Program-made: the position numbers and the translations under genes
Notes under the pieces: model-generated
Database searches by the model: none
The model's input: only the letters and a program-made list of their open reading frames with translations
What the model was told of the DNA's origin: nothing
From: Spirometra erinaceieuropaei
Lineage: Eukaryota > Platyhelminthes > Cestoda > Diphyllobothriidea > Diphyllobothriidae
Assembly (NCBI GenBank): GCA_902702965.1
Contig: CACRXP010000624.1
Span: forward strand, 278,009-342,008
Reading direction: 5' to 3'
Length of the DNA: 64,000 nt
In this document: piece after piece, positions 20,471 to 31,804 of the stretch
How positions within the stretch are numbered: the stretch's first letter is position 1
Layout of the letters: every line of letters begins with the position of its first letter

Positions 20471-22489
20471 TAGAGCAGCCGAGTTTTTTAGAAGATACTG
20501 ATATCATGTTCCTACGTGGTCCTGTTTTAGGATAAACGACTCATGAAGGCCTTCTCAATCCTTCGTTTTAGGATGTCTTGATAACGGACACTTACGTGTG
20601 AGGAGGACCTGTATAATGATCACCTAAGAACGTATACACATTGGTATCCACATTGTACATAAGCCTTTTTCATCACTGCGACCGCCCTGTCCCACATTGC
20701 AGACACCACATCAAATCAGCAAAGGGACTGCTTGCAAAACTCACAATAAGACTAATGTTAACGACAACCTAAAGAAGATTTTAGGCAGCAGGAACCCGGG
20801 CTATTAGGAAGGGCACTCAGCGAGTGAGTTGGTAAGTTCACTAGCCATTACGATGAGGTACAGTTATAGAACCGGACGTTGAAACAGCGTTTTGCAACGG
20901 TTGCCTCCACTGCCTTAGGGGGTGGGGCGCACACCGATCGAAATGTGGGATGTAGTCGTGCTGTTTAGCTTTGGAGTTCTGTCAGCAGCATCACAGGTAG
21001 CCATATGACGAAACCGACGAAACGGAGAAGAGTGGGGAAGGCTATTTCTGGCCTATTTGACGCCATAAGCCGGCTTTATACAACCCGAGGTTCGGACAAG
21101 CGTCCTGATGGTTAAGCAGTTTAATGAAATAACGTGGACTCACAGAAACCATCTCAATTTGTGAAATTAATAGCTTGATATTCACATCCGCAGTTTGTAC
21201 ACGAAAACCCACAAGAAGACGTTGGGTGACCCGCCGAGTAGCCATTTGCGTCATGCAGCAGAAGACACGCCAAGAAAACACAAGTCTAGGCGCTTAGTCA
21301 GTATTTTTGGCGGAAATATGGTAAAAATCCCGTAACACCTGTGTGTGCCGAATTCCCAGTGAAAAAATGAATCCGTACAGACTGCACAGTGTTAAAAATG
21401 GTCATAAAAGAAGAATTTTGTCGTGCCTGATGTACGTTGATAAAATATAAAGTCCGCAAATAGAAAAAAAATTTGTCAGTGTAAGGGAAAAACGATGCGC
21501 AATTTCAAGTACAAAAATAAGTGGATATGTATGAGGTCTCAGTTAGCAGGTAGGGGACGTGAAATTTAATCGATGGTTGACATGGCAACTGGCAAATGAA
21601 AACTTAAGAGGAAGAATTGGAAGAACAGATAAACACAAAGATGAGAATAGGCAAAAAATGATAGCCTGACGCCAACGTACGCTACAGATGTTAAACAAAT
21701 ATTAGGGACGCTAAAGTAAGATGAGCAAAATCTCGATAGTCCATCTACCGAAATCTTCCAGAGGTGGGAGTATTCTTTCTCTCGATCTGAAATGCAGAGG
21801 GAAGGGCCGAATGTAAAATATATTCCGGTGACGAATAATTTCGAAACTGCAGCTGGCATGACATAAAGGTGCCTTCCGTGCTCAGCCATGCTTCACTCGC
21901 TCGGATGGATTTATCCTGCCAGTAGTCAATAATCCAAGCTGCTCCCCTTAGAGAGTCGTGATTGACCGAAATTGCGGTAGATGCAATTTGAAAAGGACAA
22001 TCAGGGATGGCCTCTTTGTCCGCCTATTGTGGACCGGGCGATGTACTCGTTCAAGCCGGTATGAGATCAGCCTTAATGGTTGATCAGCCATACGCTCTGG
22101 CTTATGGTTTGCTACAGTCCTAATTAAAAAAGGCTCAGGTTCGACGAAACAGCGCCAACTCTCTTGGGTAGCAAGTGGATACATACAATCACTCGAAATA
22201 GTAAGTTTCCGAAAAAATGTTATTCAGAGATTTACCCTATCCACTGGAAATGTCGAGCTGTGCTCCTGCGCGTCCCTATAAAGAAATTTCTGTTGTATAA
22301 TCGTTATTTGGCTTTTATTATCTGAAATTATTTTAACGGGTCGCACCTGGAAAATTTTTAAAGGCGTTTGCCGTAGAACTGGCAGAACCCCTGTTTTCTC
22401 TTTACCCCCCCCCCCCCGGATGCAAGCAGACTGTCCCTCCCCCCTCCAAGAAGAAGACTGTGTGAATTTCACCGATACATAAAAGTGAG
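20471..22489. other. No gene recognised; poly-C tract at 22406-22420
   Basis: Apart from a 15-base run of C at about 22406-22420, I see nothing. Minus-strand frames at 21566-21889, 21948-22184 and 22224-22472 have no family motif. Confidence 0.5.
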
Positions 22490-23760
22490 TCCTGCTTCCG
22501 TAAACAACTACCGACCAGTAAACCTCACCTCCATATGTTGCAAAACTATGGATCGAATTACAAAAACAGAAACTGATACAGTTTTTAGAGCAACATCGTC
22601 TTCTTTTTGATGCTCAGCATGGATTCCGCAGAAGGTCCTGCTTGGCCAATTTGCTCTATTGTCTAGAATGCTGCACCCGAGCGATTGGAGGAAGTATGAT
22701 GCACACAGCCCACATTGACTTCAAGGTCCTCGATAGTGTGCCCAACCAACGTCTCCTATAAAAGTTCAGTCGGACACGGGTAAGGAACAAACTTTCGGAG
22801 TGGATCGAAGACTTCTTGATTGGTCGATTTCAGACTGTTCATCTTGGTGACCAGCGATCGGCGGCGTCGGTTGAGTATAAAGTTCCTCAGAACTCCGTTC
22901 GCGACCCTTTTTATCTTCCTCATGAATATTGCTGCCTACATCCGTGGGTAAGACTGTGAGGTCCCCATGCTTTCCGAAGACATAAAGTTTCGGAACGTCA
23001 TCCGCTACGATGATGATGGAGCAAATCTACAGGCAGACTTAGAAGGAACCGAGCAATGGTCAAATCACTAACTCCTCCCGTTCAAAGTTGCCGAATGAAA
23101 CATCCTGCAATCGAGAGCACCAGCTCTGAACCACACACTGCTACCAGAGGTAGAGGCTCAGAAGTATCAAGGTGCGTGGATCACGACCTTACCAAAGTCA
23201 TTATTTCACTGCTAAATCTGCAATGCCAAGCTGGTATTTCATCAAGTGGGCATTTGCGAAGTAAGACGACATGTGCCCTGCAAACGTCTTTGGGGAATTC
23301 GTACGACGACATTTGGGATTTGCCATTCAGGCTTAGAAACCATGGATTGTCAAAGACTGCAGCAGCCTTTAAAAAGTCCAACGACGAGCATCCAAGCTTG
23401 CCAGATTCCAAAGCAACCTGTCTTATGAAACTTGACTGACCAACCTTGACCTTTTTCCCCTAGACTACAGGAAGCTGCATGACGACTTAATTTAAGCGTT
23501 TCGCATGTTGCGAAGTCAGTACTGTTGCATCGCTTCCGGCGACTTCATTGGGTCAGCAATAACTGTTATTTGAGAGGACATCCTCGCAACCTACATGACT
23601 GAGGAAAAATAGACGCAAAAAGACTTTTTTCAGCCACAGATTGATTAAGTCTGCGAATGCTCTGCCTGTTGACGTTGCCACGTTCCCGTCCGTCGAAAGC
23701 CTTGAAAGGAAGCTTGACCAGTCCAGGGATTTGTACCACCACGGAATCAGAAGTTACCAA
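22490..23760 (+). pseudogene. LINE-G: CR1/Jockey-superfamily RT fragment
   Basis: Through several frameshifts the plus strand codes NNYRPVNLTSICCKTMDR (RT finger region), FDAQHGFRRRSCLANLLYC, HTAHIDFKVLDSVPNQRLL (motif A, Lys-Val for Lys-Ala), WIEDFLIGRFQTVHLGD, and VPMLSEDIKFRN where F-A-D-D should stand. Then come LTNLDLFPLDYRKLHDDLI and a C-terminus NALPVDVATFPSVES. All parts are in LINE order, but the catalytic FADD is lost (LSED). Old copy with many stops. The EN domain is absent. Confidence 0.82.
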
Positions 23761-24119
23761 ATTTCTCCTCTTGTATCCTTGTCCAACAAAATATTGCGCT
23801 ACTTAGTATACTTCTCCCCATGTTTCACTAACATTACTGCTGTTTCGTTAAATACTCCCATCAGACAACGCGTAGCCGGATGAATCATGATTGAAGTTTG
23901 CGTTCGTTTCCAGGCTACTCGACTTATTTCGGTAACGCGCTTTGGGGATTCCAAAATTTTGACGCACCACCTATTAGCATTTACTAGACAGTTGCGGGCT
24001 CGTTGCATGTAGATATTTGGCCATTCATCTAGCGTATTTGTTTTTTGCGAAGTTAATGTAACCAAAAGGGTGTTCAGCGGCGTTCGACTACCTTCTCGTA
24101 ACAAAACTTAACTGAACTG
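23761..24119. other. No gene recognised
   Basis: Between two LINE fragments. The minus-strand frame 23799-24104 has no family motif. It may be decayed LINE-B 3' sequence. Confidence 0.4.
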
Positions 24120-24998
24120 TAACTGGTTGCGCTTTGCCTGGTCAGAAGGCTATTTGGAAGATTTAAAAAGCCCCCATCCGGTAGGACGGCACCGGCTTAT
24201 TGGCGAAAAGGTTGCCACGGAATATGAAGGCGCAGGCTTTCATTAATAAACCATACGGTTATACGATCGCCAAGACCTGGTCGTATCATGGATTGCCGGG
24301 CGGTGGTTGGCTGACAGTACGAACGTGGCTACCTTGGAACAATGCAGTGACGGTTTTAGAGAAGACGCGACTCAAAACACCTAAGTATTTCTGGGCGTCC
24401 ACCTCCTGCGATGGTACATCATTTGGGTAATAAACTCTCCGTCTCGGAGATCGGGTCCCACCGACTTGCAAAACAGTGCACTCAATCATACTAAACAGTA
24501 AAAGCCACTCCTGTGACAATGTCTGCAGTCGCGTCAGGTCTGCCTGAATGCGCTCTTTCTTAAATTCAGTTCGGATGACGCTCCGGAGTTTAACATCACC
24601 AGTAAACATGGCGACATCACAATTCAATTCACAATCGCAGTCGTTGACGCATTTAATGAAAAAAGTAGGGTCAAAGATGTGGCCTGGAGGAACACCGCTT
24701 TCAACAGCTACCTCCGCCGACTGCCTCTCACCGACGTGGAGAATTTAAGAGCGACCGATCAAGAAGCATTGAATTCACCTCAGCAGATAACCTCTAATGC
24801 CGTTCGGCTTAATTTTTGCGGGAGCCGCTGACGTGGTGCACTTTCGAATTCTTTCTTAAAGTCGACGTAGACTGCGTGCACTGCATTGCTGACAGTGACG
24901 GCCCGGGTCCAGCGATCTAAACTATAAAGTAGGTTTGCCCCGCATGATCTGCCTTCAAGAAATCCACTCTAGGCATCGCATAGCAGATTATGCTCTTC
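24120..24998 (-). pseudogene. LINE-B, 3' half (RT palm), separated by the LINE-A insertion
   Basis: The minus strand from 24998 codes EEHNLLCDA, GFLEGRSCGANLLYSLDRW, HAVYVDFKKEFESAPRQRL (motif A), GIRGYLLR, VAVESGVPPGHIFDPTFF (motif B) and MFTGDVKLRSV (motif C, with Phe-Thr-Gly-Asp for FADD), then LQTLSQEWLL. It resumes the RT that stops at 27700 on the other side of LINE-A, with KIMEK before the insertion and EEHNLL after it. The catalytic Asp is lost. The C-terminal part below 24290 is too decayed to follow. Confidence 0.82.
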
Positions 24999-27679
24999 AA
25001 TGGAATTGCTTAGTGTACTGGAGTCGTTATGTAAGCAGGAGAACTTATTACTTCTGGGTGACTTTAACGCTCCCGGAATAGACTGGAAAGTTCCCTTAGC
25101 AAACGCCCCGTTCACGTCATTTGACCACAAGCTACTACAACTCTCCTTGAATGAATACCTCATTCAACACATAAAATTCGGAACAAGACTAAGAGACGGA
25201 CAACGATCTAACTGTTTAGATCTCGTTTTTAGTAAAGAAGAAGGAGTCATAAGAGAAGTGAATCCCCAACCTCCCCTCGGTTTAAGCGATCATATTGCTT
25301 TTACATGCGTGTGCCCTCTCCTATCGAACCAACAACCAAAAATCAAGAGTCGCAGAAATATTTGGAAGGGTGATTTTAACGCAATGAGACGTGCTCTTTT
25401 GGAAGAAACCTGGTTAGTCAACAACGAAGATTCTGAAGAATTCTGGCAGTACTTTCGCGGGATTATAGAGATTCTAATTGACTCCCATTGTCCCATAAAA
25501 ATAACAAGACCATGTGGGCGACCGCCGTGGGTCAATTCGACGACAAAAAAGGCCATGAAGAAGAAACAGAGGCTGCGGAAAAAGTATATGCAACTTCGAG
25601 ATTCAGTATCACTCGCCGAATATAAGGATCAGCGCAATAAATGCCGCAAACAAATACGGATTGCCAGAACTTCTTTCGAGCGCCGACTGGTAGCAGAATC
25701 CATTACATGTCCCAAGAAGTTTTACAAGTACATCCGTAGTAGGAGAAAACATAGGGACGAAATTGCGTGTCTTAAGGATAGCCTCGGAAACTTGCTAGTC
25801 GAAGGGCGCCAGAAAGTGCAGTTACTGTCTGAGTTTTTTCAATCGGTTTTTACGGAGGAGTCCTCAGAAGACGATCAGCAGTTTGAAATGGACAGAAACA
25901 GCCGGGATTTTCAAATGCGCCAAGATACTGCCGTCATTGAAACCGTTGCCTTTTCCGTCGGAGAAGTAAGACGCGTCCTCAGTCAAATAAAACCAGACAA
26001 GTCTCCTGGACCCGACGGAATTCCTGGTCTGATACTTAAGGAGCTATCAAAGGAGCTGGCGAAGCCTCCTTCGACGCTCTTTGAGCTGTCAATGAGAACA
26101 GGAAGGCTGCCATCACAGTGGAAGACAGCTAACCTCGTTCCCTTACATAAAGGCGGTAGCAGGATGGCAGCAAGCTGTTTCAGGCCTATTAGCCTAACCT
26201 GCCTTTCGTGCAAAACGATGGAAGCTCTAGTAAAGAGTGCCATACAGCAATTTTGTGAAGAAAATAACCTCTTGCAGGATTTCCAGCATGGCTTCCGGAG
26301 AGGACGTTCTTGCCTCTCAAATCTGCTAGCTTGTCTGGAGATCTGGACCAGGGCCCTAGAAGAGGGTTTTGAAGTTGATGTCGTGTACATCGATTTTCGC
26401 AAAGCCTTCGATACTGTCCCGCACCAACGCCTTCTTCACAAATTGAGCGCCATCGGCATCCGGGGAGATCTTCTGAACTGGATAGGGGCGTTTCTGGTTG
26501 GTCGGAAACAACGTGTTTGCATCGGTGATGATATGTCAGAATGGGTGAGTGTGACCAGTGGTGTGCCTCAAGGCTCAGTTCTGGGACCATTGCTATTCCT
26601 CCTTTATGTTAATGACAGCCTTCAGGAACTCGACTGTGGCAAAATAATGTTTGCTGACGACGTTAAGCTCTGGCAAGTCATTAAGAGTCCTAACGACCAG
26701 AGATCCCTCCAAAACAATCTTCATCGACTGCAAGCGTGGTCGGAGAAATGGCTTCTAGACTTCAATGTGCAGAAGTGTGCCGTCCTCCATCTGCGTCCAA
26801 CTAACTCTCATTCAAATCAGAGCCTGAGGACATATTATCTGAAAGATATAAGACTCCCCGCAGAATCTTCACAGAAGGATCTCGGGGTTTGGATACAGAA
26901 CAATTTGAAACCAACATTGCAGTGCCACACGGCTGCAAAAAACGCAATGGGAGTGCTGCATGCAATCAAAAGGGCGTTCGTTACCTTTGACCAAGACCTT
27001 TTTGGGAGAGTTTACGGCGCCTTCGTTCGGCCCCACTTAGAATATGGCATACAAGCATGGCGGCCATGGCTTGTAAAGGACAAAGCATGCCTCGAACGGG
27101 TGCAACGTAGGGCAACAAAGATGGTAAACGGTCTAAAAAACCAATCCTACACGGACAGACTGAATTGCCTTAATCTATTCCCTCTGTGTTACAGGCAGCA
27201 AAGAGGTGATCTAATCCTGGTTTACAAGATAATAAATGGCCTTGAGCATGGACTTAACTTTAAGGACATGTTTCAGTGGCACCTTTCACCCAATCTTCGT
27301 GGCCACTCGATGAAGCTACGGACAACAATGTCCAGGCTGAACCTTCGTTCTGAATTTTTCACGCAGAGGGTAGTGGAGAAATGGAACGATCTCCCTCAGT
27401 CAGTCGTGGAGGCGACATCCCTGCAACTCTTCAAGAAACGCTTGGATGATTATTTGTGTCCCCTGTTTTCCCTCGACAGTCTGAATCTGAGCTAGACACC
27501 CCGGTTCCCCACATATTTTTTCTCTGTGACAATGCTACTCAAATGAATCAAGTACCATGTATATAGCGAACATTTTCGTTTTTACTGTACAGTTATTTCT
27601 AACGAGTTGACATGTTATCAATAGGGTTTTCAAAGGCTTTGCCTATCATCCTTATCAAATAAACTGAAAATAAACTGAA
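24999..27679 (+). mobile_element. LINE-A: young 5'-truncated CR1/Jockey-superfamily LINE nested in LINE-B
   Basis: Starts inside the endonuclease domain and ends in a short repeat (AATAAACTGA, AATAAACTGA) at about 27657-27679. Minus-strand LINE-B sequence lies on both sides and reads on from one to the other. No clear target duplication is seen, as is usual for CR1-like elements. It has the only long undamaged ORF in the window, so it is the latest LINE insertion here. Confidence 0.9.
25000..27495 (+). CDS. LINE-A endonuclease (partial) and reverse transcriptase
   Basis: 831 codons with no interruption. Residues 1-110 are the end of an APE-type endonuclease (LLLGDFNAPGIDW, then CLDLVF and GLSDHIAF). 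RT occupies about 330-620: KPDKSPGPDGIPG, HGFRRGRSC, VYIDFRKAFDTVPHQRLL (motif A), SGVPQGSVLGPLLFLLYVND (motif B) and MFADDVKLW (motif C, FADD at 26650-26661 intact). The C-terminus has LEYGIQAWRPW, LERVQRRATKMV and VVEKWNDLPQSV. It would nick target DNA and copy element RNA onto the nick. The N-terminal endonuclease residues are missing, so it cannot act alone. The ATG at 25000 lies within a base or two of the insertion junction and may not be a natural start. Confidence 0.93.
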   Translation: MELLSVLESLCKQENLLLLGDFNAPGIDWKVPLANAPFTSFDHKLLQLSLNEYLIQHIKFGTRLRDGQRSNCLDLVFSKEEGVIREVNPQPPLGLSDHIAFTCVCPLLSNQQPKIKSRRNIWKGDFNAMRRALLEETWLVNNEDSEEFWQYFRGIIEILIDSHCPIKITRPCGRPPWVNSTTKKAMKKKQRLRKKYMQLRDSVSLAEYKDQRNKCRKQIRIARTSFERRLVAESITCPKKFYKYIRSRRKHRDEIACLKDSLGNLLVEGRQKVQLLSEFFQSVFTEESSEDDQQFEMDRNSRDFQMRQDTAVIETVAFSVGEVRRVLSQIKPDKSPGPDGIPGLILKELSKELAKPPSTLFELSMRTGRLPSQWKTANLVPLHKGGSRMAASCFRPISLTCLSCKTMEALVKSAIQQFCEENNLLQDFQHGFRRGRSCLSNLLACLEIWTRALEEGFEVDVVYIDFRKAFDTVPHQRLLHKLSAIGIRGDLLNWIGAFLVGRKQRVCIGDDMSEWVSVTSGVPQGSVLGPLLFLLYVNDSLQELDCGKIMFADDVKLWQVIKSPNDQRSLQNNLHRLQAWSEKWLLDFNVQKCAVLHLRPTNSHSNQSLRTYYLKDIRLPAESSQKDLGVWIQNNLKPTLQCHTAAKNAMGVLHAIKRAFVTFDQDLFGRVYGAFVRPHLEYGIQAWRPWLVKDKACLERVQRRATKMVNGLKNQSYTDRLNCLNLFPLCYRQQRGDLILVYKIINGLEHGLNFKDMFQWHLSPNLRGHSMKLRTTMSRLNLRSEFFTQRVVEKWNDLPQSVVEATSLQLFKKRLDDYLCPLFSLDSLNLS

Positions 27680-27680
27680 G
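27590..27680 (+). repeat. LINE 3'-terminal signature with AATAAACTGAAA tail
   Basis: 27618-27680 reads CAATAGGGTTTTCAAAGGCT, TTGCCTAT, CTTATC and AATAAACTGAAAATAAACTG. The reverse complement of the same series is found at 19015-19060, 32605-32660 and 38934-38990, each time at the 3' end of a LINE. This is probably the structure recognised by the RT for priming. Confidence 0.85.
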
Positions 27681-29204
27681 GAAGAGCATTATTTCTCACC
27701 TAATTATTTTTTTCCATAATTTTGCAGCAAATTGAAGCGAGGCTGATTGGTCTGAAGTTGTTTGCCAAGACCTTGCTGCCGCCTGTATAAATTGGCGTAA
27801 TCAGTGCAAACTTCCAATCAGCGGGCAAACAGCCTGCTGCGAACGAGGTTCGAAGGAGCATAGGCAGCGGTTCAGATGGTTCTCCAGCGAGCTCCTTCAA
27901 AACAGTTTGGGCGATATGTCATCCAGCCCAGGTGGTTTAGCCTCATTCAGCGTCAACAGTTCTTTGCGAACATTATCTTCGGCGGAAAAGTCAACATCAG
28001 TCGTTGGCCCGTCCACCATGTCGCAGTCGGGAGGAATGAATGCGTTTTCTTTCATACAGATTGACTTAAAGAAATTGTAAAATGTGCTCCGCCTTTTCTT
28101 AGTCCTCACTGAGCTCTTGACTTTCACTAGTTTTCAATAATGGGATTGAATCTCTGTTTCACTTGCTCCCATAGGAAGGCAATTTCCTCCATAACCTCCA
28201 TTTTTTATTCATTTTTTAAAGCCTGTGTTAGCCACGGGGGCCGGCTGTTCAGAATCTTCAGTGAAAAAGGACAGTGGTCTCTGAGGAGAACGTGTAATAA
28301 CTCACTAAACCAGTCCCAATCCTTGATTATGTCACCGGAAAAAGCTGATTCCCAGTTTATGGTGTTTAGTTCAGCTTTCATTTGGGCAAATTCGTCGCTC
28401 TAAATGTCCTTTCTAACACTGATGGTTTGTTCGGGCGGGAAAAATGGAGTGTAAAAATGGAGTGGCGGGAAAAATGGAGTGGAAGACGTGGTCGCTTCGA
28501 CCTAGGAGAGGTGGACATTGCACCTTATCAATGCTGTCCAGCGACTCCGTAAGGACCAGCTCCAGCTTCGTCGGAAACAAGATGTACTGTTGTGATAAAT
28601 AACCTGAACGTCATGTCCTGCAAACGCCAGTCGACAGTTTGGTCTGGACCAGATGCATAAGTTTAACTCCAGTCGATAAGAGGTGCATTGAAGTCTCCCA
28701 TGATTAAGACTTCGGACCGGATAGAGAATCTCCCCAGGTCCTCAATCAGACGGGCGTCCGCCGTGGGATCATTTCTCGACGGTCGGTGGACAGTCAGGAC
28801 GAGGAAGCTTGGTGAACCCGGTGCTTTTATAGTTAGACAAGTTACCTCACGAGTACACGTAAGTTTATTTGTTTTTTCGGAGACTATAAGCCCATGTTTT
28901 ACATGCGTAAGTACGCCTTCGCCCTGACGTCCTGGTCTGTCTCTTCTAAACAACTGGTATCCCGGTATAGTTAACTCACGGTTGTCCGCCTGCTGATTCA
29001 ACCGAATTTCTGTAGGTGAGATTATATCCGGGGATAGATCAGATAGATGATCTTTAGTTCGTTGGCTTTCGATAACATGCTCTGCACATTTGTATATAGA
29101 AATTCCAGCTTGCAATTTATGGCCGTCAGAGAAGTAGTCGCGATGCGTCTAGGACTTTCGCGTACTACGTCAGCTGCACAGTAATCAGGATAAGACCCGT
29201 CCAA
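27680..29204 (-). pseudogene. LINE-B, 5' half: endonuclease and RT N-terminus
   Basis: Minus strand. CKLEFLYTNVQSMLSKANELK (29204-29022) and DIISPTEIRLNQQADNRELT to MGDFNAPLIDWS (29115-28663) form an APE-type endonuclease. A linker with RPPWLTQALKNE follows near 28230. Then DDISPKLF and FRPISLASICCKIMEK (28127-27700) begin the RT. The catalytic Glu position reads TEIRL where ETWL is usual. Frameshifts near 29020 and 28130, plus stops. The reading is cut at 27680 by LINE-A and resumes at 24998. Confidence 0.85.
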
Positions 29205-30180
29205 ATTCCGTTATACTTCGCTGAGTCTCTTTTTCACTTCTAGAACTAGAAGACGACGTTTCAGCCTCTTTGTTGGCGAGTAAACCGGTTGACAAAAACG
29301 ACGAGGTTTGTGCCTTTTTTCTAAAGCGCCAAGACAGAATCAACCTATCTTGTTCCTTACAGGCCAGCACAACTTTAAGAGTTCGGGGGCGTGTTGGTGC
29401 TGGCTGTTTGTTTGCCCGCTTTCAAAGACGGAAGGCTTTGAGTACGTTAATTGCCTTAGTGGGTTCAAAGATATTATTGAGCCAGACTTGGAAAAGTCTT
29501 AGATCTTCCGAAACCCGCTCTTTAGAAGTGTTGGCCTTTGATTCAGGGAGCCCCTAAAAAACGAGACATTAGTGTCTGGAGATGTTGTTCATATTTTTTG
29601 CAGATGTACCACCCTCTGGGGTGTGGTGCTTTAAAGATATTAGATGGCGATTGCGGAACACATTTTATATCGCGGTTTTGATGAACGACGCCAGTTTTAA
29701 CCGACTTGGAGGAGGTAGTGAATGATGCTCTGTAGACTCGATAACTGCCTCAGTACCACTATTTGCGCTGGGGCTATTCAATTCAAAAGTTTTCTGGGCG
29801 CTGCTAACTGTTTTTAGACTTTCAGCATTGACGTTGTGGACAGGGCTGTTGACGAGGTTTCTGGTTCGGGTGCTGTGGGGATATAATTTAGAAGCGGCTG
29901 TTCATTTTTTTGGTTCATTTACCATCTGATTTCGTCTTTCTTTTCTGATTTCCTCGCTGACTGCTGTCAATTTCGTTTTTTCGCTAATCGTTCTTGCGCA
30001 GTTGTATCTGTTACAACAGGCATTCCTGAAGAGCGTTTTAAGTGAGGTACTTTTGCTTTACTCCTAGTTATTCTTCCAGTAGGGACATTTGTATCGTCAG
30101 GTGTGACTAAATCATACTGTAGGAAAGCTCTTATCTGTTCAATCTCTTTCTCGAGATGGTTGACCCTGAGGGCTTACAGC
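29205..30180 (-). other. Probable 5' region of LINE-B (decayed ORF1 or leader)
   Basis: Upstream of the LINE-B endonuclease on the same strand. Short minus-strand stretches rich in Lys, Arg, Ser and Gln occur (for example TGRITRSKAKVPHLKRSS near 30060 and a Ser-Arg-Ser run near 29250), as in ORF1-like nucleic-acid-binding proteins. No domain can be named and many stops are present. Assignment to LINE-B rests on position only. Confidence 0.35.
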
Positions 30181-30230
30181 TGAGCTCGCCTGTACAATCG
30201 ATATAATATTGTGGGAGGGGTTGCAACCGC

Positions 30231-30306
30231 GTCGAGGTGGCCGAGTGGTCTGGGCCGCCGAACGACTGCGTTGGTCGCGAGATCGACCCCACGTAGAGGC
30301 GGCACC
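30231..30306 (+). ncRNA. tRNA-like sequence, probably a SINE head
   Basis: Contains a perfect A-box, TGGCCGAGTGG (30238-30248), and, 30 bases on, a weak B-box GAGATCGACCC, then ends GGCACCA. The acceptor stem pairs at only four of seven positions and the T-arm does not close, so it is not a working tRNA. A RNA polymerase III promoter of Leu/Ser tRNA origin is the likely source. The 3' boundary of a SINE is not clear; block R1 begins about 100 bases later. Confidence 0.5.
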
Positions 30307-30409
30307 ACTCCACAGTGCAGCAAAGCATAAAATCAAATATCAACGATTTCCAACCCGCGACTGAGTGGGGACACAGTGGTCGGGGTCATGAAAAGTTCGA
30401 GAAGACCTG

Positions 30410-30620
30410 TCGTCATATTGTACAGACAATATACAAGAAGGGGAACGTACCCCCATGCGAGCGGGTCGGAAGTGAACGCAGGATGTTTGATGAAGGCGAC
30501 GGAGCTATTTGGTTCCTCGTTTGTCCATAAGCTTGAAACAGAGAATTTCGAAGGCAATTAGTTGAGCATGCCTGGACTGTTAACGGAGAAAGAGAACGCA
30601 TATAGGGAGTTTACATTAAG
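30410..30620. repeat. Block R1, copy 0 (partial)
   Basis: Shares AGACAATATACAAGA, GACGTACCCCCATG-like and GGTCGGAA...AACGC...TGTTTGATGAAGGCG with 31915-32120, 38590-38800 and 54216-54420. Non-coding; short open frames differ between copies. Confidence 0.75.
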
Positions 30621-30634
30621 ATGCTAAATTCAAA

Positions 30635-31800
30635 TGCTTGCTTGAACATTCACTCTAGGGTTCTCTTTAACTTCAGAAAGTACACCCAATCGCCATCCCT
30701 TCTCCATACGCATGACCGTATACTTACCTACCGGGGGAATACGTGCACTTTAAAGGGTACGTCGTGGCAAGTAATGGTCAATGCCCTGTGACAGACTTCC
30801 GTATTTGATGGCAGACGAGCTACGCAAGTTTAAACGCAATCGGCCCAATATTTTAAAATAGTGGAGATGCCCGGCGACGACGTTGAGTGCGTGGCGAGGC
30901 CATCGACCATTGCACAGCGCGTCCGGTCCAACAGGTGGACGCGGTTGGGAACGCGGCCATAGTTGACCCAGATGTGTGAGACTAGGAGGGCAGACGGCTC
31001 AGTGCGAGCCCTGGAGATCACTGCAAGAACAGGTTTGAGATCGGATCGACCTCTTACCCGGGAAAGTTTGTGTGCGCCGTAAGGTATAGCCTGTCAGACC
31101 CAAGGACGGATGGACGCACGCATCTGCGCGTACCCATGCCTCGACGGGTGTCCACGAGTACGTCCGAGTTTGCATGAAGGCCTTTCAGTCACCTCTGTAA
31201 ACGCACTACCACATCGCTGAGACGTGGATCGATGTGGGGCAACCCTTAACACCAAGTTCAGAGCTCCACCAAGCGGTTGATCCGCGGCTAAAAACCCCGG
31301 TTACTGGCCCGGCGCTTGCCCACGTGGCCATAGTACAGGGTTTGGAGTCGGATAATCTTGGAACATGCTGTAGGTAAAGTATGGACGCCTGGGCCTCTGA
31401 GAGTGCGTTCCCAGACAGCTGAGGCCTCTCGTAGCATTATTCTCTAAATAAAATTTGAAGTCAGCGGTCACTCGACTCCTCAGTGGCGTCCGAGCATCAG
31501 GCATTTGCAAGCCACATTGAGATACACGACTAAAGCACTCTACTCATGGACACATCTCATGGAATTTGAATAACTACTTAAGTCTACGTATTTCTAACTG
31601 TTCCTGAAATAATTTGTCCACATGTGCAATTGTGGACGAATGAGACGCTGAATGACTTAAGAATTTAATGACGTGTGCAGTCGGAACCGTCAAGTCGGGA
31701 ACTGACCAACACCTCACTACACGCCGGAAATTTTTCCTCACTTTGGAAGGTCACCTTGTTTTTTGGTGGTTCTGTGTACTTCGGCTCTCACTGTAACTAT
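30635..31800. repeat. Block R2, copy 0
   Basis: Long non-coding repeat. Its marks are GTCAATGCCCTGTGA, GACTTCCGTATT, a CGGACGGACGCA-like tract with CATCTGCGC, and a 3' part with TAGCATTATT, CAGGCATTTGCAAGCC and AACTGTTCCTGAAAT. Copies at about 36100-37300 and 44870-46700 follow the same order. A minus-strand frame near 31301-31510 has counterparts in the other copies, but nothing shows it is coding. Confidence 0.75.
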
Positions 31801-31804
31801 TGAA

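Noticed and set aside
30231..30306. A functional tRNA-Leu or tRNA-Ser gene
   Set aside because: Acceptor and T stems do not close and the B-box is poor.
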